NCBI RefSeq assembly: GCF_001278075.1
Contig: NZ_CP011340.1
Location: forward strand, 7,809,501-7,873,500
Direction of reading: 5' to 3'
DNA: 64,000 nucleotides
Origin: Streptomyces pristinaespiralis
Lineage (GTDB): Bacteria; Actinomycetota; Actinomycetes; Streptomycetales; Streptomycetaceae
This document shows positions 34,720-43,058 of this stretch, one piece after another (positions within the stretch are counted from its first letter, which is position 1; each line of letters begins with the position of its first letter). The notes under the pieces were generated by a model that was not told where the DNA came from, searched no databases, and saw nothing but the letters and a program-made list of their open reading frames with translations. Both the position numbers and the translations under genes were made by a program.

Positions 34720-35069
34720 CGGCGGCCTCCGCACGTTCCGCCGGCGGCTGTGCACGGCCGGCGGCCTGAGCGAGGCGCGACCGTGTCCCAATGTTGTTGC
34801 GCAATGTCGTCATCGTCCCAACTCGGTTTGGTGGTGGGGGCTCACACACCCGCTTCGGCTGGTGCGGTCGGCGGTGGCGAGCACGGGGAATCCTGAGCGG
34901 TACCGCGTGGTGCGCGGTGATCACGTACCCCGCGCTCCAGTGGTGTCAATCGCGCTCAGGAGGGGCGGTTGGTAGCGGGTATCTCGAGGATGTCCCACCC
35001 TCCGGAGAGGAGGAGTGCCCCTGGAGTCGGCTCTCGCAGGGCGCCGGACGGGGCAGGTCCATCGACGTC
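34720..35069. other. Intergenic, no gene supported
   Basis: Separates the decayed hydroxylase from the SMP-30 gene; no coding frame with plausible features. Confidence 0.4.
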
Positions 35070-35906
35070 TTACGGCCAACCAGCTGCCGGTACGGCGACC
35101 TCCGTGCTGAGGACCTGGCCGGTGCCCGCAGGGACCGGTTCCGGTCCGTCACCCCATTCGGCCGCGACCACGAACAGCGTCGTGCCGTCGGGGCCGCCGA
35201 GCGTACAGGCGAAGCCGCCCCGGTCCAGCTCGACGGTCTGCAGCGCCCGGCCGCCCTCCGCGACCCGTACGCACCGCTTGCCGGGCACGTCGGCGTACCA
35301 GACGGCGCCCGCGGCATCGAGGCAGATCCCGTCCGGTGTGCCGTCACCGAGGTCGGCCCACACGCGTCGGCCGGAAAGCCCGCCGTCGGCGGCGATGTCG
35401 AAGGCCGCGAGGCTGTGGCCGTAGGACTCGGCTACGACGAGCGTCGAGTTGTCGGCGGTCACCGCCATGCCGTTGGGGAAGGCGAGGCCGTCGGCCACCT
35501 GCCGGACCGCCCCGTCCGGAGTGACCAGGGCGACGGAGCCCGGCACGTACGGCGCGCCGGCCATCATGTCGAAATCGATGCTGTTGACGTACGCGTTGCC
35601 GCGGCCGTCCACGACGATGTCGTTCCAGCCCGGCCGTCTGCCCAGTTCGGCGTGCGTGACCAGCGACCCGTCCGGTTCGCGGCGCAGCAGGAGCCCGTCG
35701 GACGACGAGACGATCAGCAGCCGCCCGTCCGGAAGGAAGGCCGTGCACAGCGGCAGCGACTTCACGCGGGCGATCGTCTCGCTCCGGCCGGCGAGGTCCA
35801 CGGCGATGACCTCACCTGCTGACCAGTCGGAGAAGTACAGTCGGTCACGCTGCCATCGTGGCGACTCCACGAGGCCGTGTCCGGTGAGCAGTGTTCGCAG
35901 AGCCAC
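35070..35906 (-). CDS. SMP-30/gluconolactonase/LRE family protein
   Basis: A 278-residue six-bladed beta-propeller: LVESPRWQRDRLYFSDWSAG (with the metal-binding Glu), PLCTAFLPDGRLLIVSSSDG, RPGWNDIVVDGRGNAYVNSI (Asn of the site), GLAFPNGMAVTADNSTLVVA and DGTPDGICLDAAGAVWYADV (Asp). These match Ca/Zn-dependent lactonases. GGAGG lies 5 nt before GTG 35906. Natural lactone unknown. Confidence 0.88.
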   Translation of the reverse strand: MALRTLLTGHGLVESPRWQRDRLYFSDWSAGEVIAVDLAGRSETIARVKSLPLCTAFLPDGRLLIVSSSDGLLLRREPDGSLVTHAELGRRPGWNDIVVDGRGNAYVNSIDFDMMAGAPYVPGSVALVTPDGAVRQVADGLAFPNGMAVTADNSTLVVAESYGHSLAAFDIAADGGLSGRRVWADLGDGTPDGICLDAAGAVWYADVPGKRCVRVAEGGRALQTVELDRGGFACTLGGPDGTTLFVVAAEWGDGPEPVPAGTGQVLSTEVAVPAAGWP

Positions 35907-36232
35907 TCTTGCCTCCGTTGCCTCCGTCGTCGGCCGCGTGCCGGTTCCGACCGGCGGCCGACGGAAAACTCATCGCCCGGGCCGGCCGACGGACGAACGG
36001 TACCGAGGGCACGGTGTGCTGCTGCCACGAACCGCCGCCGGTGCCGCCCGAGTGCCCTGCGTGTCTCCTCGCGTGCGCCCCCTCGGACCTTTCTGCCGGT
36101 AGCGGTGCCGCCCCCGTGCCTGGCCCGTGCGTGGGCGTCCCACGCGCCCCTTCGCACCTCCCGCAGGGGCCCCCGACACGGGAGGCCCGCTGCTCACGAT
36201 CCAACCGTCCTACGAACGAAAGTGCTGCTGAT
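35907..36232. other. Intergenic between divergent genes
   Basis: No gene seen between the SMP-30 gene (leftward) and phosphatase gene (rightward); presumably two promoters. Confidence 0.4.
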
Positions 36233-36727
36233 ATGCGACCTCGCCTCTTCACCGTCGATCTGCCCGGCCCGGGACGGCTGAGCACCATGGCCAGGCCCCG
36301 GGGCGGGGACTGGCTCGAGGACGGGATGGGCGCCTTGCGCGCCGCCGGTGTCGACGTACTCGTGTGCGGACTCACGCGGGCCGAACTCGACGAACTCGGT
36401 CTCGCCCTGGAGGCCGGGGCGGCCGCGGACGCGGGGTTGCGGTTCGTCGCCGTTCCGGTACCCGACCGCGCCGTCCCCGACCTCGCCACTGTTCTGCCCA
36501 CGCTGCGGAACCTCGCGGAGAGTCTTCGCGAGGGGGCACACGTCGTCACCCACTGCCGTTTCGGCATAGGACGCGCCTCCCTCCTCGCCGCGGCGCTCCT
36601 CGTCCTCAACGGCTTCGATCACGACGCCGTGTGGAACGGCCTCGAGAGGGCCAGGGGACTCGCCGTCCCCGACACCCCCGAGCAGCGTGAATGGACGATG
36701 CAGCTCCGTGCGTACGCCCGAACGTGA
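36233..36727 (+). CDS. Tyrosine phosphatase-like (cysteine phosphatase) protein
   Basis: A 164-residue protein with the C(X)5R signature HCRFGIGRAS (C108, R114) preceded by SLREGAHVVTH, and GGDWLEDGMGALRAAGVDVL near the N-terminus, similar to dual-specificity or DUF-type phosphatases. An acid in the VPVPDRAVPD loop may serve as general acid. Monocistronic, with a terminator hairpin just after the stop. Substrate unknown. Confidence 0.82.
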   Translation: MRPRLFTVDLPGPGRLSTMARPRGGDWLEDGMGALRAAGVDVLVCGLTRAELDELGLALEAGAAADAGLRFVAVPVPDRAVPDLATVLPTLRNLAESLREGAHVVTHCRFGIGRASLLAAALLVLNGFDHDAVWNGLERARGLAVPDTPEQREWTMQLRAYART

Positions 36728-36733
36728 CGCGCG

Positions 36734-36757
36734 GACCCGGGCCTCACGGGCCGGGTC
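36734..36757. terminator. Hairpin after the phosphatase gene
   Basis: GACCCGG (36734-36740) pairs with CCGGGTC (36751-36757), 7 nt after the stop; loop 10 nt. Confidence 0.6.
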
Positions 36758-36835
36758 GGCGCCGCGTCCCCGCACGCGCGTCGGCGGGCCGACGGCGGGT
36801 GAGCAACGGACGACAGCGCGGCCTGTTCCGCCGCG

Positions 36836-37561
36836 TCAGGCGGTGTGGCCGAGGTAGCGCAGGTAGGCGTGCAGGGCCGCTGAGGCCCTGAGCCGGTGGA
36901 GGCTGCGGCGGTGGAGATCCCGCTGTCTGGCGGTCAGTTCGCTCAGCACGCGGTCCGGGCTCCCGGTCGCCCGCAGTTCGCCCAGTACCGCGTGGATGGT
37001 CGCGAGCGGGTAGTGCCCTCGGCGCAACAGTGCGACGACCTGCGCGACGTGAAGCTCCGAGCGGGAGTACACGCGGTACCCCGTGCCCGGTTCCCGGTCC
37101 GGCCGCAGGAGACCGTGGGCCTCCCAGAGCCGGAGCACGGGTGGCCGGACCCCCACGGCGCGGGCGACCTTGCCGATGCGCATGCCGCGCGGGGGAGTGG
37201 CCGCGACGTCCGCCGGGACCGCAGGGTTCGCGAGGACGGTGCCCAATGCATCGTGCACCGCTGCCAGTTCGGTGCGTTCCCGGTCCAGTTGTGCGTGGCC
37301 GGCGTCGAGAGCGGCCAGCGCGGTTTCCAGATCGCCGGCGTGGACGGCTCGCATGACGGTGCGGGTGGTCGCCCAGCCGTGGCCGACGGCTGCTTCTCGA
37401 GCCGTCGCGAGGGCTTCGGCGTGCGCGGTGGTGAAGACGCGGTACCCACTGGCGGTGCGTTCGACCGGTGGGAGAACCCCCGTGTCCACGTAGTTGCGGA
37501 CCTGCTGGACCGAGATCCCGGCCGTCCGCGCAAGGTCGGCGACTCGTATCCGGTTCCCCAC
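36836..37561 (-). CDS. Two-domain MerR regulator (TioE-like)
   Basis: A 241-residue protein with two MerR DNA-binding modules: RVADLARTAGISVQQVRNYV with TGVLPPVERTASGYRVFTTA (residues ~5-50), and MRIGKVARAVGVRPPVLRLW with GLLRPDREPGTGYRVYSRSE (~125-175). Tandem MerR heads are the TioE pattern. GTG start. Its own promoter carries a MerR-like dyad with 14 bp identical to the GNAT promoter at 27124, suggesting a small regulon. Ligand unknown. Confidence 0.85.
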   Translation of the reverse strand: MGNRIRVADLARTAGISVQQVRNYVDTGVLPPVERTASGYRVFTTAHAEALATAREAAVGHGWATTRTVMRAVHAGDLETALAALDAGHAQLDRERTELAAVHDALGTVLANPAVPADVAATPPRGMRIGKVARAVGVRPPVLRLWEAHGLLRPDREPGTGYRVYSRSELHVAQVVALLRRGHYPLATIHAVLGELRATGSPDRVLSELTARQRDLHRRSLHRLRASAALHAYLRYLGHTA

Positions 37562-37595
37562 GTCACCACCCCTCGCTGTCGTGTGCCCGACCGCT

Positions 37596-37624
37596 CACCT
37601 TGGCGTCTCACCTCTGGTTGAGAC
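37596..37624 (-). promoter_or_regulatory. MerR-type promoter of the two-domain regulator
   Basis: GTCTCA (37605-37610) and TGAGAC (37619-37624) form a dyad; on the minus strand CAAGGT follows a 19-bp spacer. GAGACGCCAAGGTG is identical to the copy before the GNAT gene at 27118. Confidence 0.6.
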
Positions 37625-37760
37625 TTCTCCGGCTTATCGAGAGGCAAGCCAGTGGTGACGATCCTCAAAGTCTCACATTGCACTTGAATGAAACAATTGA
37701 TACCGCAGGCCCGGCCCGGTGTGGGCGGGCCGAACCGTTCAGTGAGGGGAGACAAGGAAC

Positions 37761-37958
37761 GTGAAGTTCGTTCTGGAAGTCGACGTGGACGCCGACCGGT
37801 CGGCGGAGGACACAGCGGGCGAGTTGGGCCGCATCCTCCGCTACTGGGGCGGGAACCTGAAGCACTACGCGCTGAAGCCGGGCGACGGTTCGGCCGTCTA
37901 CGACTCGCAGTACCAAGAAGTCGGCCGATGGAGCATCGTCGAGTCCGGCGGCTCCTGA
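37761..37958 (+). CDS. Small hypothetical protein (65 aa)
   Basis: GTG 37761 has a GGGGAGACAAGGAA leader. Sequence MKFVLEVDVDADRSAEDTAG, ELGRILRYWGGNLKHYALKP, SQYQEVGRWSIVES. Compact alpha/beta pattern, no membrane segment. This kind of short protein is common in Streptomyces, with no known role. Confidence 0.7.
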   Translation: MKFVLEVDVDADRSAEDTAGELGRILRYWGGNLKHYALKPGDGSAVYDSQYQEVGRWSIVESGGS

Positions 37959-38084
37959 TCGGGCCTGTTCCGCCGGTGATGAGTGCCGGTCCGTCTTCCT
38001 GACGCCCAGATGCTTCGACCACGGATAGAGCGAGACGTGGTTGGGGAGCTGTACCTGGGTGACTTCGACGGAGGGGGCCGGAGC

Positions 38085-38663
38085 ATGGGAACGGGCGCGG
38101 TGGTGCTGATGGCGTTGGCCGTCCTGGGCGTGGGGAGCGCGGCCGCGATCCTGGTGCGTGCCGGACGTCGGGAGGCCGAGGCTGAGAAGGTCCGGCTTGC
38201 GGAACAGGCGCGGGTTCAGGCAGTTCGGTCGATGGAGGCAGTCTGGGGGATGGGGGACCGCGAGTTCGAGGAGTACGTCGCGGACCTGTGCCGCCGCGAC
38301 GGCTGCACCGAAGTCCGCCGGGTGGGCGGTGCCAACGACTTGGGCGCCGACGTCATGGGCCGGCTGCCGGACGGCCGGAAGATCGTGGTGCAGTGCAAGC
38401 GTTACGCGAAGCACCGGACCGTCGGCAGCCCGGACCTCCGGAAGTTCAACGGGACCGCCCGCAGTGAACACGGAGCGGACGTCCCGCTCTTCGTCGCCTC
38501 GTGCAAGTTCACCAAGCAGGCCAGGGCCTTCGCGGCCCGCCACGACCTGGTCGTCGTCGACGTCGATCTCCTCGGCTTCTGGAACAGCGGCACGGCCCTG
38601 ACCGCGCTCCTCGACCTGGACATCGGTCGGTCGGGGACCAACCGGAGGATGGCCCCCGGCTGA
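38085..38663 (+). CDS. Membrane-tethered Mrr-like restriction endonuclease
   Basis: A 192-residue protein: N-terminal membrane helix (residues 3-25, VVLMALAVLGVGSAAAILV), a charged helix, then a Mrr-cat fold with MGDREFEEYVADLCRRDGCT, GGANDLGADVMGRLPDGRKI and VVQCKRYAKH. D89...Q103-x-K105 form the PD-(D/Q)xK-like site. GGAGGGGG precedes ATG 38085. No methylase beside it. The TM plus Mrr arrangement is common in actinobacteria and may act on incoming DNA; this role is inference. Confidence 0.85.
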   Translation: MGTGAVVLMALAVLGVGSAAAILVRAGRREAEAEKVRLAEQARVQAVRSMEAVWGMGDREFEEYVADLCRRDGCTEVRRVGGANDLGADVMGRLPDGRKIVVQCKRYAKHRTVGSPDLRKFNGTARSEHGADVPLFVASCKFTKQARAFAARHDLVVVDVDLLGFWNSGTALTALLDLDIGRSGTNRRMAPG

Positions 38664-38959
38664 GGCCCGTCTCTCTTCCGTCAGCCCGGAGTCCTCCGGA
38701 CGTGGCCATGGCGGCGGCTCATGAACCTGATGCCGAGGATCGTGCCGCTTCCCAGCACCCGGTCATCCGCGTCCCCCTGGTGGGCGAACCGGTCCCTGTG
38801 CGGCAGTTGCTGACCGTAGTTCGACGAGGGAGCAGCGGCCGCCCCCTCGTCAAGGCCAAAGGGAAGCGCTGCGCGGCACGTCCTCGACGCACTCCGTCGG
38901 GGGCGTGTCGCGCAGCACTTGGTGCCGGGTGGCGGCGAGGGAGGGGCCGAAGGCCGCGG
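38664..38959. other. Intergenic, no gene supported
   Basis: Convergent gap between the Mrr-like gene and the BrkB gene; no plausible gene. Confidence 0.4.
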
Positions 38960-40072
38960 TCAGCCCATGCGCCGTCGGTCCTCGTCGGTCCACTTGCGGG
39001 TGTCGCGGGGCTCGACGTAAGGCTCCTCGCCCTTCGGGTAGCCTCCGGCGACCGCGCGTTCACGGACGAGTTCCGCGTCGAACTCGAGGCCCAGGAGGAT
39101 GGCCAGGTTGGTGATCCACAGCCAGACGAGGAAGATGATGATGCCGGCGAGGGTTCCGTAAGTCTTGTTGTAGGAACCGAAGTTCGCCACGTAGAAGGCG
39201 AAGCCGGCCGACGCGACGAGCCAGATCAACACGGCGATGAAGCTGCCGGGGGTGATCCATTTGAAGCCGCGGACCTTGGCGTTGGGCGTGGCCCAGTACA
39301 ACAGCGCGACCATGACGGAGACCAGCACGACGAGCACGGGCCACTTGGCGTACGTCCAGACCGTCATGGCGGTGTCACCGACGCCGAGCGCTGTGCCGAG
39401 CTGCTGAGCGATGCCGCCGGAGAGGATGACGATGAGGGCGCTCACACACGCCATGATCATCAGGGCGAGGGTCACACCGAGGCGGACGGGCAGCACCTTC
39501 CACGCCGGCCTGCCCTCCGGCACGTCGTAGACGGCGTTCGAGGAGCGGATGAACGCGGCCACATAGCCGGACGCGGACCACAGCGCGCCCAGCAGGCCGA
39601 TGATCGCGAGGATCGAGCCGGTGCTCGAACTGCCCTGAAGCTGGGTGACGGCGTTGGTGATGACGTCCCGGGCCGGTCCCGGGGCGAGTTGCTGGATGTT
39701 CTCGAGCACCTTCTGCGTCGTGCTCTGCCCCATGATGCCGAGCAGTGAGACGAGCACCAGCAGGGCCGGGAACAGCGCCAGAATGCCGTAGTACGTCAGA
39801 GCGGCGGCGCGGTCGGTGAGCTCGTCGTCCTTGAACTCCTTCAGCGTGCCGCGCAGTACCTGGCCGAATGACTTCTTGAGTACCGTGGTCGGCTTGTCCG
39901 GAGCGTTGCGCTCCACATCTGGCCCGGGGCCGGGCTTCTGATCCGCTTCCCGCCCGGGACCGGGCTTCTGATCGGCGCCGACAGCGGGCTGCGGTCCCGT
40001 GTCCGTGGCGCGGTCGTCCTCGTGACGGGAGGCGTCTTCGTGGCGATGCCGCAGATTCGCAAAACGGGTCAT
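38960..40072 (-). CDS. YihY/BrkB-family inner membrane protein
   Basis: A 370-residue protein. Residues 1-75 are charged and contain two DQKPGPG-type repeats. The YihY domain follows: LTDRAAALTYYGILALFPAL, LWSASGYVAAFIRSSNAVYD, RLGVTLALMIMACVSALIVI, LYWATPNAKVRGFKWITPGS and GTLAGIIIFLVWLWITNLAI, giving six membrane helices. Despite the old name ribonuclease BN it is a membrane protein of unclear function. It lies near the holin/DUF3618/DUF4235 operon on the same strand. Confidence 0.88.
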   Translation of the reverse strand: MTRFANLRHRHEDASRHEDDRATDTGPQPAVGADQKPGPGREADQKPGPGPDVERNAPDKPTTVLKKSFGQVLRGTLKEFKDDELTDRAAALTYYGILALFPALLVLVSLLGIMGQSTTQKVLENIQQLAPGPARDVITNAVTQLQGSSSTGSILAIIGLLGALWSASGYVAAFIRSSNAVYDVPEGRPAWKVLPVRLGVTLALMIMACVSALIVILSGGIAQQLGTALGVGDTAMTVWTYAKWPVLVVLVSVMVALLYWATPNAKVRGFKWITPGSFIAVLIWLVASAGFAFYVANFGSYNKTYGTLAGIIIFLVWLWITNLAILLGLEFDAELVRERAVAGGYPKGEEPYVEPRDTRKWTDEDRRRMG

Positions 40073-40081
40073 ATTGCCCGT

Positions 40082-40106
40082 GTATCCGCATTCGCGGAAG
40101 GCAATC
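40082..40106 (-). promoter_or_regulatory. Possible SigB-type promoter of the BrkB gene
   Basis: Minus strand GATT, 15-bp spacer, GGATAC, close to the Streptomyces stress consensus GNNT-N14-16-GGGTAY. The -10 ends only 10 nt before ATG 40072, which would give a leaderless or near-leaderless mRNA. Confidence 0.35.
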
Positions 40107-40325
40107 AAAAGAATGCACGAGCAGTCGAACACCCTCGATCCGGCGGCATCTTCGCTTCGTACGGGCCGTGGGCGCGCCCGTGCTCCGCCTTGATCTCCGT
40201 CTCGGCGGCAGTGCCCGGCCGGCGACGAATTCTCCTGGAAACGTGGCGGGGGCACCGTCACGGCCCGGGCACCGGCGTACGCGGTGCCCGGGCCGATGTC
40301 CGGAACAGACTCCGGCCTCGGCGTG

Positions 40326-40592
40326 TCAGCCGGGCCAGGTACCGGTGAGGCGTTTCGTGGCGACGGCGCCGCTGCGGTCGACGGCAGCCTTGACGAGAGC
40401 GAAGATCGCGCCTTGCAGGGTCGCGGCGAGCAGCACCTCCCGCCAGCTGCGGTCCTCGTCGGTGGCGTCCGGCGCGTCCTCGTCGTGGCCCAGCTTCTTC
40501 CACACCTGGCCGAACACCGCCCCCGCCACGGCGCCGCTCGTGGCACCGATCGCCAGACCGACGGGTTTGTAGAGGATCTTCGAGAGCTTCAT
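40326..40592 (-). CDS. DUF4235 membrane protein
   Basis: An 88-residue protein: MKLSKILYKPVGLAIGATSG, AVAGAVFGQVWKKLGHDEDA and WREVLLAATLQGAIFALVKA, with two membrane helices, matching DUF4235. AGGAGG 5 nt upstream fixes ATG 40592. The upstream DUF3618 stop overlaps this start as ATGA, so translation is coupled. Third gene of a three-gene envelope operon. Confidence 0.9.
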   Translation of the reverse strand: MKLSKILYKPVGLAIGATSGAVAGAVFGQVWKKLGHDEDAPDATDEDRSWREVLLAATLQGAIFALVKAAVDRSGAVATKRLTGTWPG

Positions 40593-40978
40593 CGACACCT
40601 CCTGTGCCTGACCACCATCAGAAGGACCAGGGCCGCGGCGACTCCCGCTCCCGCTCCGGCGAGCAGCTTCGTGTTGCTGCCGTGTGCCGCGTGGGCGGCC
40701 TGATGCTGCCGGTGCGGGTGAGGGGCCTTGTCGCGGATGGTGTCACCCATCGCGGCCGCCGTGGCGGTGACCTGCTCCTTGGCGTGGGTGGCCTTGAGGC
40801 TCACCTGGTCCTTCAGACCCGCTGCGGTCTCCTTGGCCCGGCTCTTGACGTCGGCCTTGGCCGCGAGCGCCTCCACCGTCTCCCCGAGTTCGTCCCGGGT
40901 GTGCTGGATCTGCGTGCGCAGTTCATCGGTCGAGAGGCTCCCCGGATCCCTGCTGCTGCCTTGCGGGGAAGTGTTCAT
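40589..40978 (-). CDS. DUF3618 protein
   Basis: A 129-residue protein: STDELRTQIQHTRDELGETV, EALAAKADVKSRAKE (helical, DUF3618), a coiled helix region, a His-rich segment (APHPHRQHQAAHAAHG) and a C-terminal membrane helix LLAGAGAGVAAALVLLMVV. It starts in an ATGA overlap with the holin-like gene and ends in one with DUF4235. Possibly a membrane-tethered coiled coil acting with the holin-like protein. Confidence 0.9.
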   Translation of the reverse strand: MNTSPQGSSRDPGSLSTDELRTQIQHTRDELGETVEALAAKADVKSRAKETAAGLKDQVSLKATHAKEQVTATAAAMGDTIRDKAPHPHRQHQAAHAAHGSNTKLLAGAGAGVAAALVLLMVVRHRRCR

Positions 40979-41382
40979 CGGTGTGCCCTTTCCTTGATCT
41001 CGCGCACGTCGCGCTGCACGCTGCTGATCGTCTCCTGGGGCTTGGGCGGTCCGGCCCGCCGAATACTCTTCTTGCCGGCCGCGCCGAGAATCGCGGCGAT
41101 CAGGAACAGCACCCCGGTGACGATCAGTGCCGCCGCCCACCACGGCAGGACGAGGGCGAGCGCGATGATCGCGGTGGCGACCAGCGCCTGCAGGGCAAGG
41201 ACCGCGACCAGGCCGGCGCCACCGAACAGGCCGCCGCCCATGCCGAACCGTTTGCCCTTCTCGCTCATCTCGGCCCGGGCCAGCTGCATCTCTTCCCGCA
41301 CCAGCTGGGATATCTGCTGCGAGGCACGGCTGACCAGTTCACCCACCGGCTCGTCCGTGGCCGTGCGATGGAAATTGCTCAT
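40975..41382 (-). CDS. Phage-holin-superfamily-like membrane protein (PF07332)
   Basis: A 135-residue protein: EPVGELVSRASQQISQLVRE, EMQLARAEMSEKGKRFGMGG, then two membrane helices (GAGLVAVLALQALVATAIIA; WWAALIVTGVLFLIAAIL region) and a basic tail. First gene of the coupled operon. AGGAGGTG precedes ATG 41382 and a SigB-like promoter lies just upstream. Despite its name the family is usually chromosomal and not phage-linked; role unknown. Confidence 0.88.
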   Translation of the reverse strand: MSNFHRTATDEPVGELVSRASQQISQLVREEMQLARAEMSEKGKRFGMGGGLFGGAGLVAVLALQALVATAIIALALVLPWWAAALIVTGVLFLIAAILGAAGKKSIRRAGPPKPQETISSVQRDVREIKERAHR

Positions 41383-41416
41383 CGAGTCCACCTCCTGACG
41401 GGTCCACGCGCTCCGG

Positions 41417-41441
41417 TTACCCGAGAAGACGCCGGGCACAC
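41417..41441 (-). promoter_or_regulatory. SigB-like promoter of the envelope operon
   Basis: On the minus strand GTGT, 15-bp spacer, GGGTAA, near the GNNT-N14-16-GGGTAY consensus. It ends 34 bp before ATG 41382, a sensible leader length. Confidence 0.5.
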
Positions 41442-41544
41442 AACGGGCAGGAGCCCCGCCCGGTGAAAGGCCGTCGCGGCGGAGCCTGATCAGCGCGGCG
41501 TCACCGACCGCGACGGTCCGGCACGGCCCGCGCCGTACAGCGGG

Positions 41545-42246
41545 TCAGCGAACGGCCACCAGTCGGCCGAAGACGACCACGTTCCCCTCGTAACCGCGGT
41601 CCCGGGAGTACGTTCCGCCGCAGGTGATCAGCCGGATCTCCGCCTCCGCCGTGTCCGCGTACACCTGCTCGGCAGGAAAGTCCCGCAGGTCGAACACTTC
41701 GACCGCGTACACCGCGAACACCGCCGTGCGCCTGTCGTCGCGCAGCACCTCCACCCGCGTACCCCGCGTGAGCGACCCGAGCGGGTAGAAAACGGCGGGT
41801 CCTGCCGCGTCGTCGACATGGCCGACGACGACCGAGGTGCCGCGCTCCCCGGGCGTCGCGGCGCCGGAGTACCAGCCGGCCACATCCGCCCGTGCCGCCG
41901 ACGGCACGCTCACCCAGCCGTTCCTGTCGAGCCCGACGGGCGTCAGAGGTGCCTCGATGCCCGCCTCTGGTACGGAGACACGACGCGGCGTCGAGCGCGG
42001 CAGCGGGTCCGGGGCGGGCGGCAGCGCCGTCGAGCCGTTCCGCGCCGTGGACGCGGCGGACACGGCCGACTCGGGGGCTGTGCGGGACTCGGCCGGCCCG
42101 GGGGACGCGGCCGAGGCGCCGGCCGCGGACGGCTGGGGCGGACCGCCGTACGGCCCTCCGGTGCCGTTGCCCACCAGGAACACGCCGAACAGCAGGACAC
42201 ACAGAAGCGTGCACCAGGGACCGCGCTTCGAGGGCGGCGGGGACAT
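41545..42246 (-). CDS. Class F sortase
   Basis: A 233-residue protein with an N-terminal membrane anchor (CTLLCVLLFGVFLVGN), a Pro/Ala/Ser-rich linker, then the sortase barrel: VSVPEAGIEAPLTPVGLDRN, TSVVVGHVDDAAGPAVFYPL (catalytic His) and EIRLITCGG (catalytic Cys near residue 209), with Arg in YSRDRGYEGN. Class F sortases are actinobacterial and their substrates poorly known. The gene for the probable partner lies 14 bp upstream on the same strand. Confidence 0.9.
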   Translation of the reverse strand: MSPPPSKRGPWCTLLCVLLFGVFLVGNGTGGPYGGPPQPSAAGASAASPGPAESRTAPESAVSAASTARNGSTALPPAPDPLPRSTPRRVSVPEAGIEAPLTPVGLDRNGWVSVPSAARADVAGWYSGAATPGERGTSVVVGHVDDAAGPAVFYPLGSLTRGTRVEVLRDDRRTAVFAVYAVEVFDLRDFPAEQVYADTAEAEIRLITCGGTYSRDRGYEGNVVVFGRLVAVR

Positions 42247-42260
42247 GGGCTCCGTTCCCC

Positions 42261-42779
42261 TCAGACGCCCTCGCCCGAACGGCGCCGCAGCAGGAACACG
42301 CCCCCGCCGACCGCGCACGCGACAAGAGTCCAGCCGGCGACCGACCTTGCGGGACCGGGTTCGGTGAAGCTGCCGCCGGTACCGGCGTGGGCCCCGCCGT
42401 CCGGCTTCACGGTTCCGGGCCGGTGGGTCCCGCCGGAGCCACCCGCGATGGTGAGCGGGGCGTGTCCCTTCTCGCCCTTGCAGTCGAAGGTGACGTCGTA
42501 CTCGGCGCCCGGCTTGGCGTTCTCGTCGACCTTTGCCGTGGCGGGCCGCCCGTCGTGGACGGTGACGGTCTCGAAGACCCCGGACGAGACGGTCACCTTC
42601 TTCGCCGGGCACTCGGTGGCGGTGAGGGTGACCGTGCCGCCCGGTTCGACCGTCGAGGGGGAGACGGAGAAGGCGAACGAAGTGATGCCGCCGCCCTCCT
42701 CCGCGTGGGCCGCCGCGGCCGGGGCGAGGAGCGCGACGGCACCGGCGAGGGACAGGAACGCGAGCGGTATGGCACGCAT
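42261..42779 (-). CDS. Secreted, membrane-anchored partner of class F sortase
   Basis: A 172-residue protein: signal peptide (MRAIPLAFLSLAGAVALLAP to AAAAHA), one beta-sandwich domain (FSVSPSTVEPGGTVTLTATE; GAEYDVTFDCKGEKGHAPLT), a Gly/Thr/His linker, then a C-terminal helix AGWTLVACAVGGGVFLL and RRRSGEGV. It has the architecture of a sortase substrate but no LPXTG-like motif before the helix. The sortase gene follows directly, so they form an operon. Confidence 0.82.
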   Translation of the reverse strand: MRAIPLAFLSLAGAVALLAPAAAAHAEEGGGITSFAFSVSPSTVEPGGTVTLTATECPAKKVTVSSGVFETVTVHDGRPATAKVDENAKPGAEYDVTFDCKGEKGHAPLTIAGGSGGTHRPGTVKPDGGAHAGTGGSFTEPGPARSVAGWTLVACAVGGGVFLLRRRSGEGV

Positions 42780-43058
42780 GGTCGGTTCTCCGGGTTCCCG
42801 AGGGCAGTCGCGCGGGGGATCCGCGGATGTCGGGACGTGCACCTCGACGGGAACGACGCTAGGAGCGGCCCCTTGGCCCTGCCACTTCAAGGGGGCCGAA
42901 GGCGGACCGGGTTCCCGGCCGTGGACGAGCGCCGGACCCGGCGCCGGGCAGGGTGGTCGGACGCGGCGCGGACGTGGCCTTGGGGCAGGGTGCCGGACGG
43001 GCGCGGCCTGGCGCCGGGCAGGGTGCCGGGCGCGTCGGTGCCGAGCGGGCTGCGCCGC

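Noticed and set aside
40975..41382. Prophage region based on the holin-like protein
   Set aside because: No other phage genes nearby; the neighbours DUF3618 and DUF4235 are normal chromosomal companions of this family.
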